Of a stretch of DNA of 64,000 bases, positions 45,601 through 57,040 are shown piece by piece. Origin of the DNA: Eucalyptus grandis. Taxonomy: Eukaryota; Streptophyta; Magnoliopsida; Myrtales; Myrtaceae. The position numbers and the translations under genes were made by a program. The notes under the pieces are model-generated. The model worked only from the letters and a program-made list of their open reading frames with translations, ran no database searches and was not told the origin of the DNA. Each line of letters opens with the position of its first letter. Position 1 is the stretch's first letter. Location of the stretch: NCBI RefSeq assembly GCF_016545825.1, contig NC_052614.1, positions 13,472,559-13,536,558 on the forward strand. Direction: 5' to 3'.

Positions 45601-48113
45601 GCGTTAGACTAATCTAGCGTAATCATGTCCCCCGAACTTATTAAATCTCTGGTTCGTAAAATAAAGTATTCTCTCATACTTTATTTGGGTTTCTAATCAA
45701 CCCTAATTGATTAGTGGCGGCTCCAAATTGAATAGAATTGCATGTTTAAATGAATTAATTTCTATTAAGTCGCGATTGGTAGGACTTGGGAGGGTTCGTG
45801 CCAAGTTTTCGGACTTAGTAATCCATTAACCTAAACTTTAGGATTGCCCTGAAAATTTAGGTCGCGACATGCGTCATGCACTTATAAGAATTTGAAACTT
45901 GCGGGAAAACAAAATATTGCTTGATTTATAAATCCAATTCCATTTCAACCGTTAATCAATCAGGTGAACCTACATTGAAATGTGCATAATTGATAATCCA
46001 AATAATAATAATTTGCATAATTTACGAATCATGCAATATACTTTTTGAAATTTACCTTGACTTGTCAAAATAGACGATGATTATTATTTGGACTGTTGTT
46101 ATCCGTTTTCCTCTCGTGTTCCGAATTCTGACCATAGAGAAAAGGCAGTGCGAACTGTGCTGCAAAGCCAAATTTGAGTGAAGGTGACTATAGAACACAC
46201 GTTGCACTTTTATATTTACATGTTCCCAGCTTTGTTTGTAGTGGTCATTGGATCTTGGTTCTCCTTTGGATTTGATGATTGAGATTTCTCATCGAGTGAC
46301 GATAGCCCCATTTCTTAATTCATCCAAAATTAAGGATCTGCGGTGGATAGTTTAAATTAAAGATTGAATACTAGGTAACGAGAGAATTATTCTATAACAT
46401 TAGCAAAATACGATGGTCCATGAAAAACGTTTTGAAAGGTGAAAGGCCATGGAGAGATACTATCTACAACCCATGTATCTCTAATTCAAGCTCATATTCT
46501 TCCATCCATTTATTCATTCCTTCATATGCCTACCCACCGGTAGATCTCAAGATCAGATTCCGTGCTTGTGTAGCCGATGAATTAAGTAGCCATTTTTATC
46601 ATCTTTTTCTTAAACGGAATGAATTACGTTGTGTAGCCATTTTCTTTTTTCTTCTTATTACGTAAAGTAGCAACTTTCGTGCTGAGCAAGCTAAGTAAAT
46701 TTTTGACTTTATTGAATTTTTTGATCTACTCAAATTATGCTTGCCAGACATCAAATGGGTTCAAAAGGCTAAGCAATCTAGAGGCTGTCTTGACTCTACA
46801 CACCTCATGAATCAATTAGATATAAGTATTTGGTCTTTACACGTGTTGTAACTTGAAAGAATTTACATGCAATTAGTCAGATTTTAGCGGATGACTTTTG
46901 GATTTTGAGCTAAAAATATCTAGAACGGTTTGCAGTACATTTGAATTTACTGGTCTAGTTAGCTAAATGCTTATGCAAATTCAACAACTGTTTTTTTTTT
47001 TTTACTAACAAGTTGCAAATCCTAGGCTAGCCAAATAAACTTCACAAGCAAATGACTGAGAAGGTTGAAATTTGAAGAACTTTTGCTCTTATAATGTGTA
47101 TTCTTTTCACGGGTTACGTGCCGCATTACCCATTCTTGACCTCAGCAATGGAGAAAATGTTAAAAATTTTCATGCATTGCTTCGCCTCTTGTCCTTGCGC
47201 TCATTTAAAATAATGTCTTCTAGAAAATTCTTTGGCTAGGTATATTAGTTATAGGGACGTCTTTAATTATATTTTATTCAAAATAAATTATTTTTCATGG
47301 CATTAGTTGTACAAGACATCGCCAGCCTACTTTGTTTTTTCCTTCTCATTTGACCAACGCGCTTTTGATGTTAACAATTATCCTAGCTATTCCCCACCCT
47401 ATTCCGCCGTCGGTGCCGGCCGAATAAAATAATCAATTATTCGACTAGCCATTGACTCCATATAAGCTCCTACAGGACTAATTAAATGATTTAAAAACAA
47501 AAATGCTCATTTCTTAACATACTGTGAACATAAAGGCAATTACCAATTTTAACAGTAACACTTAAAAGTTTAAATTGTCGAAGCGCATAGAATAAGACTT
47601 AACAAATAGCTGAAGGACACTCTTTAAAATTTTACGGTATGTTTGTTTTACAAAAAATGAATGATTTGAAAAATATTTTTCCAAAAATATCACTTGTGTC
47701 ACTTACAAATAAAATATATTTCCATCGTCCGAGAAGTTATCAAATATTCTGCTCAATTTTGGCTAGGATTATTGCGCGCGTAGTTTAGTCGGCGGAAACC
47801 GCACATCATCAATTCTTTTTGCTTGATTGATTGCTTATGGTGGAACCAATATTTGCGTTTCGTACCAGGCTGACATTGACGGATTCGTCATTTTCAATTT
47901 GGCGGAACTAGAGCCCAAGGAACTTAATTGGAAATTTTCTACAAGTTGGACGATATATGACAGAAATTACAAAAATTGAGAAGTTAAAGAAAATAGTGCA
48001 AGCTTAGTAATCAGATGTACATCGTGGGTTAATTTTTCAATAAATTCAATCTCTAATTCAAATGGTTTATAGAATATGTTTGTTTCAAGGAAAATTCAAT
48101 AAGAAAGCATTTT
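42695..48113. repeat. Upstream block of UGT copy 4, pairs with 10335-13897
   Basis: Collinear with the copy 1 upstream block. It is interrupted by the solo LTR at 43214-45869 and lacks the Copia solo LTR. No gene is seen; the frame at 46420-46665 is the counterpart of 11372-11617 and has no domain. Confidence 0.85.
43214..45869 (+). mobile_element. Ogre-like solo LTR
   Basis: 2,656 bp starting TGTTGACACC and ending GGTCGCGACA, flanked by TGCAT (43209-43213) and TGCGT (45870-45874). The empty site in the copy 1 block reads 'agacatgtgttatgcac' near 10816. TATAAATA lies at 43405, only about 190 bp from the start, followed by a GC-rich leader at 43640-44270. It is collinear with 34708-37356, including the 3' segment with 'ccgaacttattaaatctctg'. 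There is no interior, so it is a recombination product. Confidence 0.92.
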
Positions 48114-48734
48114 TCAAGAAATACGATTTATTTTCTTTTATATGATGATATATGAACGAAAACCTTTTTTTTATTTTTGGATCTTTTTGGAAAATAATTT
48201 CAATCTCATGCCTTTATCTTAGGCCAAAAATATATATTTTTTTAAATTGAATTTTAATTATTTTCTTTTTCTTTTATTTTTTAAATCGAATTTTTAATTA
48301 TCTTTTAATTTTATTGTTTCTCTTTTCTTTCATTTTCTTTTCCTCGTTCCTCGCTATGACCGGCTGGCAACGATCATAGGCAAACTCAAGGCTTGCCCAA
48401 CATGGCCTTCAACAAGCTCAAAATCACCAAGATTTGGCGAGCTTGAGCCTCGTTGGCCCATGCCTATGGCTGTTCATTGACCGTCACCGAGACATGACAA
48501 CCAGTTGAGAGAGAAATAAAAAGAAAATTAGGGAAAAATAAAATTAAAATTAAAAATTTGAGATGAGCAATTTCGAAAAGTGTTTTCACCTCTTTAGATT
48601 TAGGAATTCACTTTCCTAAACCTATACGTAAAATTTTAATTGACTAGAAAGTGTTTTCGATCGACTAACTATTTTCTGTGAAAGTTTGAAAAATCAGTTC
48701 CCGAAAAATACTTTTCCCAAACAAACACACCCTT
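48072..48734. mobile_element. TIR element with GTTTGTTT ends
   Basis: The left end GAATATGTTTGTTTCAAGGAAA and the right end, as the complement AGGGTGTGTTTGTTTGGGAAA, are inverted. It is AT-rich with a GC-richer core (about 48355-48500) containing 'gaccggctggcaacg'. Only its first 80 bp or so remain in the copy 1 block (13828-13897), where the orphan-promoter join occurs. It is non-coding. Confidence 0.65.
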
Positions 48735-48896
48735 ACTTTTTACTGTTGTACTTAATCTAAATCTCCCAACTCATGCACTTTTTTTATTTCTCAAAGTCAA
48801 AACTCCCGAAACATTTACAATACTTCTATATTGTCACGTGAAATTCGCAATTGATTTTTTTCACATTTTTTTTGGAATTCAGAACAATAATTTAAA

Positions 48897-49152
48897 CGTT
48901 AGCGAGTAATTTTCTTTTTTTGAGTATGTTGGAATAAAATCGGTTATATCTACTTCCAAGATGGGAACCCGCCACTAGAAACTTGAAAGAAATAATACAA
49001 AGAGACTCCTGCAATTAGAAGGCATTATCAAAATTCACCGCCATGATCGCATAGTAAGGCGGCAAATTATAGCAATAATAAAAATACCCATCATAATAAC
49101 GGTGAAAACCGGATATCAAGCAGCCCTTTTATGACATCACTATGTACAAAGC
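48897..49152. repeat. Left part of the WIP copy 2 upstream flank
   Basis: Matches 1 to about 305 ('gggaacccgccactagaaac', 'ataataaaaatacccatc'). It is separated from its continuation at 55085 by the composite insertion. Confidence 0.85.
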
Positions 49153-49539
49153 GAGAAAATATTTGGTACACTTGGGGTGCGAAGTCACTTCTTACTAGTC
49201 CATTTAATGTATCACGTGTTCATAAAGGGTCCCACTTGTAAGATTTTTCTCTCTTCCCTTCTTTACCCTCTCTTTTCTCTCACCCTTTTTATTCTTGTTT
49301 TCTTTTTGCAGACGACCTTGCACGATGCCGTCTCTTCGCCCACCCGCCTCTCCTCCCTTCGGCTCTCTCCCTCACCTGCATGGCGATGACAATCATTCAC
49401 CTGTCATGTCCCTCACCTGAGCCTAATCTTTGCACCTTCCCCACCAGCGACGACTCCACCAATGAAGCCATCCACCACAACCGCGACCCCTTTGGGTCCA
49501 AGAACAAGCCCAAGTCCCTCCGTCATCATCACCCGTGAC

Positions 49540-49977
49540 TAGACCCGTTAAATGGGTGGGTCGGTCGGGTTTGCCGGGTCATAAATGGTCCGACCCAAAT
49601 CGACTCCATTTAACCCGTTTATGACCCGTTTACAGAACGCAAAAATTTTGACCCATACCCGACCCGACCCATACCCAACCCATACCCGACCCATTTAACT
49701 AAACTTAATTTATTATATATATATAAATATTATTGCTAAAATAATTTTATACAACATAAATTTAATGGACAATTTTTATAATTTTTAAAATAATTATTTT
49801 AAAAAAATCGAATTTTAATTAATTTTTTATTTTTTAAAAAATAAAATTTTTATTTTTTTATTTTTTAAATATAACTTTTTTTCTTCTTCTTCTTCTTCTT
49901 TTGGCCGGCCGCTGGCCACGACAACGGCCGGCATTGGCCATAAGCGAGCCTCGAGCTCGCTCGATGAGCTCTAGAGG

Positions 49978-50013
<36 letters not shown>

Positions 50014-53000
50014 ATGATCGAGCAAATTATGTAACTATTTTCATAAGGGTTCCAACATACGTTAAAAGAACAGCTAAGTTGCTTTCTTTCTACTTTACAA
50101 GCATTTGTTCATTTTACTATGAGGCCAAAATAAACCAATGGAAAAAAAGAGAAACCAATCTATCCTTCTCTAGTATCATTTTTCCAATTGGCCAAGTGAC
50201 TGATTTTTCTAAGGAATTTTTTTTTTTTTTATAGATGGAATGTGTCTCAATGGATGTAAGAATTTAAGGAATATTAGTGCAATACTTTGATAGTTGAGCA
50301 AGTGTCTATAGATCTTCATGAGCCCCTTTTGCTGAGAGCATTGAACAAATAACTTTGATGCAACATTCTCTACAGGTGCCACCTTTATGCCTAGACTAAT
50401 TTTAAGAGGTCACAAGTATTGAAATTTGCCACTGACCCACACTCCGTCAAGCGGAAAGGAATCCCAAAATGATCTCATAATTGAACAGCTCCTATTCATT
50501 GCCAATCTCTCATCATTGATACAATATCCGCACACAGCAGAAGCAAAATATACATCAAACAAAACAAACGCATGGTAGTCTCGAGACTAAAAGATTTCAA
50601 TCTAACTTAAAACAGGGGTACATCATATGCTGATTATTTATGAAAACTCATATGTACTCAGAACTCCATGAAGCCTTTGCTGCATCATCTTCATCAAGCT
50701 GGCTGTGAAATCGAGTTCCCCCTATCTTCCTAGAATGGACTTGATCCACCAAATGCCTTTGGTGTCCTTGGGTCCTTCTTCTTCCGGTGGACTGTCGCTA
50801 TGTGGGAGTCTTGTGGAACTTGCTCACGTCATACCCTTCTTCTTCAGCCTTGAACCAGCTGATTGTAAATTTCTTTGTCCATACGGCTGTCTGCTTAGTA
50901 TCTGCAAAACAGAAAAGCCCACCAATCAGCCAATGAAAATGCAAAAAGAAAGACACAAGAATCAGAGCCCAACTCGCAATCACCACAAACCGCCCCATGA
51001 ACATCACTCACAGAACAAAAAATCCACCAATCCAATCGTCTTTGACCGTCAATTTGGGGGTAAAAGAGGAAAAAAAAGGAAGCCCCACAACAATGGTAGG
51101 CACTGATTCCATCTTCGGAATAGGTTGAAGCGCCAGCATTGACAAAAAGGCATTAGTATCAACTTGATACCTGAGTAAAAGGAATTTCAAATTAAGACCC
51201 AACACTAGTCTAGAACCTGAAAAGAATACATCATTATAAAGACAAGTGTATGAAATCATATGAGCAAACAAAAAGAATGAGATGAAAAAAAGTACCTAAA
51301 CTATCAAGAACGTTAGGGAGGCACATCCGGAGCTTGGAAAATTCCGAAACACACCTCAAGAAGCACAGACCACGACTTCAGGAAAAGGTGAAAAAGGTCT
51401 TAACAATCTAATCATGCCAAAAAGGAAGAAACACACCTCAAGAAGCACAGACCACAACTTCAGGAAACCATCGTACATGGAATCACCCATAGCAACCTAA
51501 CGAGCCTTTGGCCACAGCTATAACGGTTCGAAAAGGTCGAACGAATAACTCATTGCGAACCACGGAAGTAGGAGCCATTATCCAGGTTGCTTCCCCTGCC
51601 CAAACTCTGACCACCCAGGCGTCCCCTTAGGCCCTCGGATTGGTATCCGCCTCTGCCTCTTCCTCGTCCTGGCATTCATTCGAAGAAAGTGTCAAATGCA
51701 GAAGTAACGATGATTTATAAGCAAAATCTTATCTTCATGTTCTCCAAAAAGATACTCAAACATAATCAAGATTTTAGCTGTTCCAAATTTACAAGCACTT
51801 GCAGAGAAATGTCACTCAAACCCCAAACATCACTTTAACAGTTTAATTGTGACATCACCAATATCTCTATTTCTATCTCCAAATGAACAGGAACTTATAT
51901 TGCGAACCAATTTTATTGCACATACCCACTCACCTGTAAACTATAGTTACCCCATAAAATCTATACTCTCACTCTGAAACACACAAACCCTACAAATAGT
52001 CTGAGAGACCAAGCCTGCACACAGATGGTGAAGATGCTGCAAAAGACTCATCTCTAAGCAAAACCTCTAGGATAACATAAAAATCATGAACATTAAAAAG
52101 CCGAATACACCAAGCAATGCAGACACTTTCATAACAAGACCAGGGAATCAAGTAATAATTTTTCTATTTCACGTAGGTCCTTTTGAAAAAATACATGCGC
52201 ACAATTTCAAGAACACTGTTCTTATTGTAAAGATCACAAGAACAAACAGACGAAACAACATGAATGAATCACTTTGGCCCTAGCTACCATCCGCATAGCA
52301 ACAGTCACGAGTTCCATGATTCAATTTCTTGGCTTTCAAATGAAGAACACGTATGTACGGAGCCCGTGATTGAGGTTAAGCTGCATTGTATTGGTAATGA
52401 AAGACCCGTTGTTTCACCCGAAGAATAAGAACCTTTGGAGCCCCCAATTGAGGTTAACCAATCGGAATGACCCACATCGCAACTCAATCCCATAGAAAAC
52501 CCAGCAAGCCCCATGCCCCGATCAGCTTGCCACCAAAGAAGAGGCCAAACCCAGAAACGAGACAAGCGAGAAGGGCGTGCCCGCGACACGATTACTTACC
52601 CGGCTGTTACGAAAACGGCTTAGGTTTGCGGCTGAACTGCGCCGGACGAGAGCGACGGAGATCCAAAAAAGACCGCAGATTCGCCCAATCAAAGCGCAAT
52701 CGCTTTCCGCGGACGGCGAAGACGGCGATGACGGCGGTGGCTGCGGCGACTGACGGCGGAAGGAGAAGGAGTGCTCGGAAAAAGACAGGAATTCACCGGC
52801 GAGCTCTCGGCCTCTGAGTCGCGACTTGCAGTACGTCGTACGATGGATGAGGGAAAGCGAGAAAACGAAGACGTCGAAGAGGGAGAGTAAATGGGTTCGC
52901 TTTAGTGGGTTGATAAGTGGGTCGTAAATGGGTCTGAGAACAGACCCATTTAAAACCCATTTATTTAAGCTTTTTTTACTTTTAAAACCCATTATGGGTG

Positions 53001-53077
53001 CAAACTTGACCCATTAACGACCCATTTAGCTATAAATGGGTCTATAAATGGGTCAATGACCCATTTTGACACCCATA
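49540..53077. mobile_element. hAT-like element carrying gene fragments
   Basis: Flanked by a perfect 8-bp duplication CCCGTGAC (49532-49539, 53078-53085), the length expected for hAT elements. The ends TAGACCCGTTAAATGGGT and, as complement, TATGGGTGTCAAAATGGGT are short diverged inverted repeats, followed by GGGTC-rich subterminal repeats at both sides (to about 49690 and from about 52900). No hAT transposase is visible. The centre (about 50600-52850) is less AT-rich and has spliced-gene signals on the minus strand. A CT-rich and then GC-rich 'ggccggcc' core lies at 49870-49975, and an AT microsatellite at 49977-50005. Confidence 0.85.
50798..52830 (-). pseudogene. Captured fragments of an unidentified intron-containing gene
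   Basis: Read on the minus strand, a GC-rich 5' exon-like stretch (about 52830-52602) ends at a donor GTAAGT. Near 51670-51550 a stretch reads PGRGRGRGGYQSE and then GRGSNLDNGSYFRG, an RGG-type RNA-binding tail. A final exon at 50798-50901 has the acceptor TTTTGCAG and reads KQTAVWTKKFTISWFKAEEE, then GYDVSKFHKTPT and a stop. I do not recognise the protein, and no long frame connects the parts. A 37-bp direct repeat ('caagaagcacagaccac') at about 51358 and 51436 lies between. They look like exons moved with introns by the surrounding element. Confidence 0.55.
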
Positions 53078-53319
53078 CCCGTGACCCCGAGCCCTCCTTC
53101 TCCCTCTCCCTCTCCCTTACGCCCTGCATCCTCAAGATTCTCTGTGGCTCTGCCGTCATTGTCTCCCTTCACAACTTCTGGATCCGACGAGGGCTCAACC
53201 TTGGCCAAACCCAGGCCAAACCCAATGTGGTCACCCCTCACCCTAGGTGCAAGAGTCAACCCCTCGCCGGGTGAGGGCGACCTTGACCTGTGAAGAAGAA
53301 CATAAAACAATGAAAGAAT

Positions 53320-53624
53320 GAGAAAATATTAGATACATCTCATGCTCCAGCATGGCAAACTAAAATGGCGGTGGGAGCGCAACACGTGTCCTTGTGGAAC
53401 CCACATTCTGGAGAAAAAAAGAGGTGCTAATTTGAAAAAAATTCAGTCTTGGTTTTCTTTCTTCACACCTCTCTCTGTCTACCCTCGCTCTCTTTGTCCG
53501 ACAAACTCCCTCTCTCTCTCCACCCTCCCTCTTTTCGACCGGCGAACCACCATGAGCAATCGACGAACTAGGAGGATACCGGCGAGACGACCGCGAGCAA
53601 CCGACCGACGTGCGACCTCCCCCC

Positions 53625-53663
<39 letters not shown>

Positions 53664-54737
53664 CCTCTTTCCGACCGGTGAACTACCTTGAGCAACCGAC
53701 GAACCAGAGGATATCGACAAGATGACCGCGAGCAATCAACAGGCGTGCGACCTCCCTCTCTCTCTCTACCCTCCGTCTTTCCAACCGACAAACCACCGCG
53801 CCACCCCTCCGGCTCCGGATCTGGCCCCGACTCGTCCACGTCCCCTACTCTTTCTCTCCCCTTGCCTCTCTATCTGCCCTCCCTCTCTTCGCGGCGAACC
53901 ACACCGGCGAACCACCGCGCCCCCCCTCTAACTCTAGATTTGGCACTGGCTTGTCCAGGTAATTTCTCGCTTTCTCTTTTATCTCTTTTTCTCTGTCTAA
54001 TAGGGTGATAGAAGGGATCTTATAGGAGTTTAGCGATGCCTGAAAAGTCATTAGTTATGTTGTTATCGAATGGGTACCAATTTTTACTATGGGCAAAGCT
54101 TTCACTTGGTCCTAAAATTGCAAGTTTTCACTTCTTCTTTTTCCTGGTCATCATTCTGCATAGTTGCGATAATTCATTTACATGCCTATTTGGAAGCTAA
54201 ACTCTAACACCCCTAGGTCGGGTTCAAACGTTCCAGATCTGGAGTCAGAGGGGGGCACGGTGGTTCACCGGTCACGCGCTAGTTCGTCGCGAAGAGAGGG
54301 AGGGCAGACAGAGAGGCAAGGGGAGAGAAAGAGCAAGGGATGGATGAGTCGAGGCTAGATCCGGAGCCAAAGGGGTGGCGCAGTGGTTCACTGGTCAAAG
54401 AGAGGGAGGGCAAAGAGAGAGAGGGAGGTCGCACGCCGATCGGTTGCTCACGGTCATCTCGTCAATATCCTCCTAGTTCGTCAATTGCTCGCGGTGGTTC
54501 ACCAGTTGGAAAAAGCGAGGGCAGAGAGAGAGAGAGAGTTCGTCGGGGAGAGAGAGCAAGGGTAGAGAGAGAGGCACAAAGAAAGAACTCGCGACAGAAA
54601 ACCCTCTCTCCAGCTACAGTAAAGGAAAATGTTCAAAATGGGCGCTTGAAATTATGGATCCCACAAGGACACGCGTCGCGCTCCCACCGCCTTTTTGTTT
54701 GCCACGCTAGAGCATGAGACGTACCTAATATTTTTTC
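53320..54737. mobile_element. Foldback element with arms of several hundred bp
   Basis: The left end GAGAAAATATTAGATACATC and the right end, as complement GAAAAAATATTAGGTACGTC, start an inverted repeat that extends through GGCGGTGGGAGCGC and 'gtgtccttgtgg'. It resumes through CT-rich blocks and a CGACGAACTAGGAGGATA motif on the left, matched at right by its complement near 54465. The arms reach about 53950 and 54230, leaving a spacer of about 280 bp. Flanks TGAAAGAAT (53311-53319) and TAAAAGAAG (54738-54746) are a 9-bp duplication with two changes. The first bases equal those of the host MULE ends. It therefore looks like a MULE-related foldback element. It contains no gene. Confidence 0.85.
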
Positions 54738-54777
54738 TAAAAGAAGAGAGAGCAATGAGGAGAGAAAAACTTTTGTG

Positions 54778-54991
54778 ACCACCGACCAAGGTGGCGTGGA
54801 TGGTAGGGCTTTGGACCTCCCCGGTGGAGGCCAAGGTTCGAATCCCCGCAGCGGAGGCGGCGCTTAGCTACTACATGGTGACTTAAGCGTGACGTCGGGG
54901 TGGGGTTTTCCCGCTAGTATCGCCGGGGTTTACGGCGCACCGCTCGGTGCAAGCTCTGCTCCTCCCGTCCCAAAAAAAAAAAAAAAAAAAA
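54778..54991 (+). mobile_element. tRNA-derived SINE
   Basis: Flanked by ACTTTTGTG (54769-54777) and ACTTTTTGTG (54992-55001). The head ACCACCG is followed by an A-box-like TGGCGTGGATGGTAGGGC. The B box GGTTCGAATCC is at 54835-54845 and the 3' end is about 20 A residues. It is the same family as 31012-31205, sharing the ACCACCG head and GTTCGAATCC. It lies between the foldback element and the right end of the host MULE. Confidence 0.9.
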
Positions 54992-55084
54992 ACTTTTTGT
55001 GGGGTCCTTTATGGACACGTGTCACATATTGAATGGATTAATCAGGAGATGTCTTGGCACTCCAAGTGTACCTAATATTTTGTC

Positions 55085-56111
55085 GTATAGAGCAGGCATC
55101 TACACAGCAGGAAGCCATGTGGTAGCTCAAGAGGGTTCTCTCACGCATCATAGGACTATAGAACACTGTGACGTCGAGTCAAACAGTGCGAGCAACAGAT
55201 TCTTCCTCCCGTTCAACCCCTGCGCTTTGTAGCTCCCAACCGTCCCAAAATCCACCAGTAGCTCCCTAGCGTAACTTGGGTCCCTTCTCGAAGCTTCCCT
55301 TGCAAGCTAACACCATGTCTGTCAGCGTGCCAATCGCACCAACCATGTGCCTGTCCCTAAACGGGTTCGTTGTTGTTTCAAAACAAAATAAGGTTGGATA
55401 TAACAAGAACATGACTTAGATGAAATATCTCAAGTCTTAAATTAGATGGGAGATATGAAATAAATTGAATAAGATATCTAATATCCATAATATAAATGTT
55501 ATTTTTTAATAACAAATTTTTAAATTAAGAAAATCTTAAATTATATTTGAATTCTAATATACATGCTTCTTGTTAAATTTATATTTTCCTATTAAAATTC
55601 CAACCTCTCTGGTATAAATTCGATTCGATAGAAACGGTTCAAAGCTATCGGACTGCTGCACAATCTAAGGAGGAATACTGTCAACTCGAATTCGAATTGC
55701 AGCAGGCCCAAGACTTGACAATACAAAGGTAGAGATATAAATGAAAGATCCCCCATGCACGTCCCATACTTGGGAACTCATCTCTCCGCTCTCTCACGAA
55801 GCACCTCTCTCTGTCTCTCTGTCTCTCTCTCTTCTGTTTCTACTCTAACGTCAATGTAGCGTAGGTGGTGGGCGTTTGACTAATGAGCTCGAGCGGGCAC
55901 CAGACCATTCGATACATTGCCGTAAATCTTTAACCCTCTGGAGTTAAACTCCTGCTAAAACAAGGAGCCAAGGGGGCCACGGGAATTAAGGCAAATACGG
56001 TTCGACCGGTGAATGCAGATGGAAGATCTTTGACAGGAGCAATTTATGACCCTCTTCGTTTTAAGGCTGTACGCCAAATTATTCTCCAGCCACCCTACCT
56101 CGGTTTCTCTT

Positions 56112-56153
<42 letters not shown>

Positions 56154-56298
56154 TACCTATTTATATTCTTCAATCTCTATGTAAGATCGATGCTAGAGTC
56201 GTTGTTCCGCATTCGAGAAATTACCCTCTCAACAATTTCCCGGTCCAGGAATTTCATCCCCTTTTTTTTCTTGGGTCATTTATTGTGTGTATTGTCGC
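55085..56298. repeat. Right part of the WIP copy 2 upstream flank
   Basis: Matches about 298-1008, beginning with 'gcaggcatctacacagcagg'. A CT microsatellite at 56114-56150 and an insertion of about 380 bp around 55710-56150 are absent from copy 1. No gene; the frame at 55000-55230 is not kept in copy 1. Confidence 0.8.
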
Positions 56299-56716
56299 AT
56301 GATGGAGGAGCTTTCGGATTATAGTTCATGCAGCTCTGCGATCATGGCCTCCTCCAGTACTTGCAATGAGGTTCAGAAGTCCGAAAATGTCGATGTTTCC
56401 CGAACAATGGCCGGGGAATTCCCTTCCAGCCACTGCCTTTGCTAGCTGCTTGGCCATGGCTCTGCACGAAAACCCTAAAGACGATAACCCTAACGCCAGT
56501 CCGTGCAGAGGAGCTGGGGATGACGCCACCGTGGTGCTCCAAATCGGCCTCCCTAATTATTCAAGCGGATCGGCAGGTTCTTCCTCAGAGATTACAAGTC
56601 GGAGTGTGGGCGTGGAAAGATATTGGATCCCTACTCCGGAACAAATCCTCATTGGATTCACCCATTTTTCATGCCATGTTTGCTTCAAAACGTTCAACCG
56701 CTCCAACAATCTTCAT
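56299..56716 (+). pseudogene. WIP-type zinc finger copy 2, exon 1 only
   Basis: Starts [19 protein letters not shown], a better reading than in copy 1, and ends with [20 protein letters not shown] then [12 protein letters not shown] at a kept donor GTAAGA (56717). Two single-base deletions (near 56400, GTTTCCCGAAC, and near 56444, TTGCTAGCTGC) disturb the frame between start and WIP signature. The intron matches copy 1 only to about 57040; exon 2, with most of the zinc fingers, is missing. The last codon is CAT where the family has CAG. It cannot give a WIP protein. Confidence 0.88.
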
Positions 56717-57040
56717 GTAAGAAGAAGCTGAGAGTCGATTGGTGGACATATTTTTGGACCATTGGTTAGCTAAACATCATGTAGTAACACGCATCTATGA
56801 CAAAAACTAATCGCAATGTGTGCGTTCAAGATCAAGTGTCGCAAACTGGTCGGCAGACTTGATGCGCTGCACCTTTTTCATCGACATGAGGCTAGAACTC
56901 GAGCCCATTCAATGAGTTTTCGTGTTTCCTTCTCCTAGCTTATGCATGAAATCTACTTTACTCCTGGTTGATCATGATATAACTATATAGTTATTATAGT
57001 TAAAATGATGTAGACAATAAAATTCCCACAAACATAACAA

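Larger units (their letters stand above)
49153..55084. mobile_element. MULE-type element with long inverted ends, host of nested insertions
   Basis: The left end GAGAAAATATTTGGTACAC and the right end, as the complement GACAAAATATTAGGTACAC, begin inverted repeats that stay recognisable for about 85 bp (to the 'cacgtgt' and 'cataaagg' words). It is flanked by a 9-bp duplication with two changes, GTACAAAGC (49144-49152) and GTATAGAGC (55085-55093). The empty site at about 298-306 has one copy. A 9-bp target and long terminal repeats are hallmarks of Mutator-like elements. No transposase is inside. Non-TE-like coding stretches at 49300-49535 and 53086-53290 suggest captured gene sequence, as in Pack-MULEs. 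A hAT-like element, a foldback element and a SINE are nested in it. Confidence 0.85.

Noticed and set aside
46420..46665. 81-codon frame present at both 11372 and 46420
   Set aside because: It is shared only because the whole block is duplicated; changes between the two include many replacements and no domain is seen.
53360..53839. Frames of 100-160 codons rich in Arg, Glu and Ser around 53340-54720
   Set aside because: They arise from the CT/GA-rich foldback arms and mirror each other on the two strands.
49153..55084. Helitron as the carrier of the gene fragments
   Set aside because: Clear inverted ends and 8- and 9-bp target duplications fit hAT and MULE elements; no TC...CTRR ends or AT insertion site were seen.
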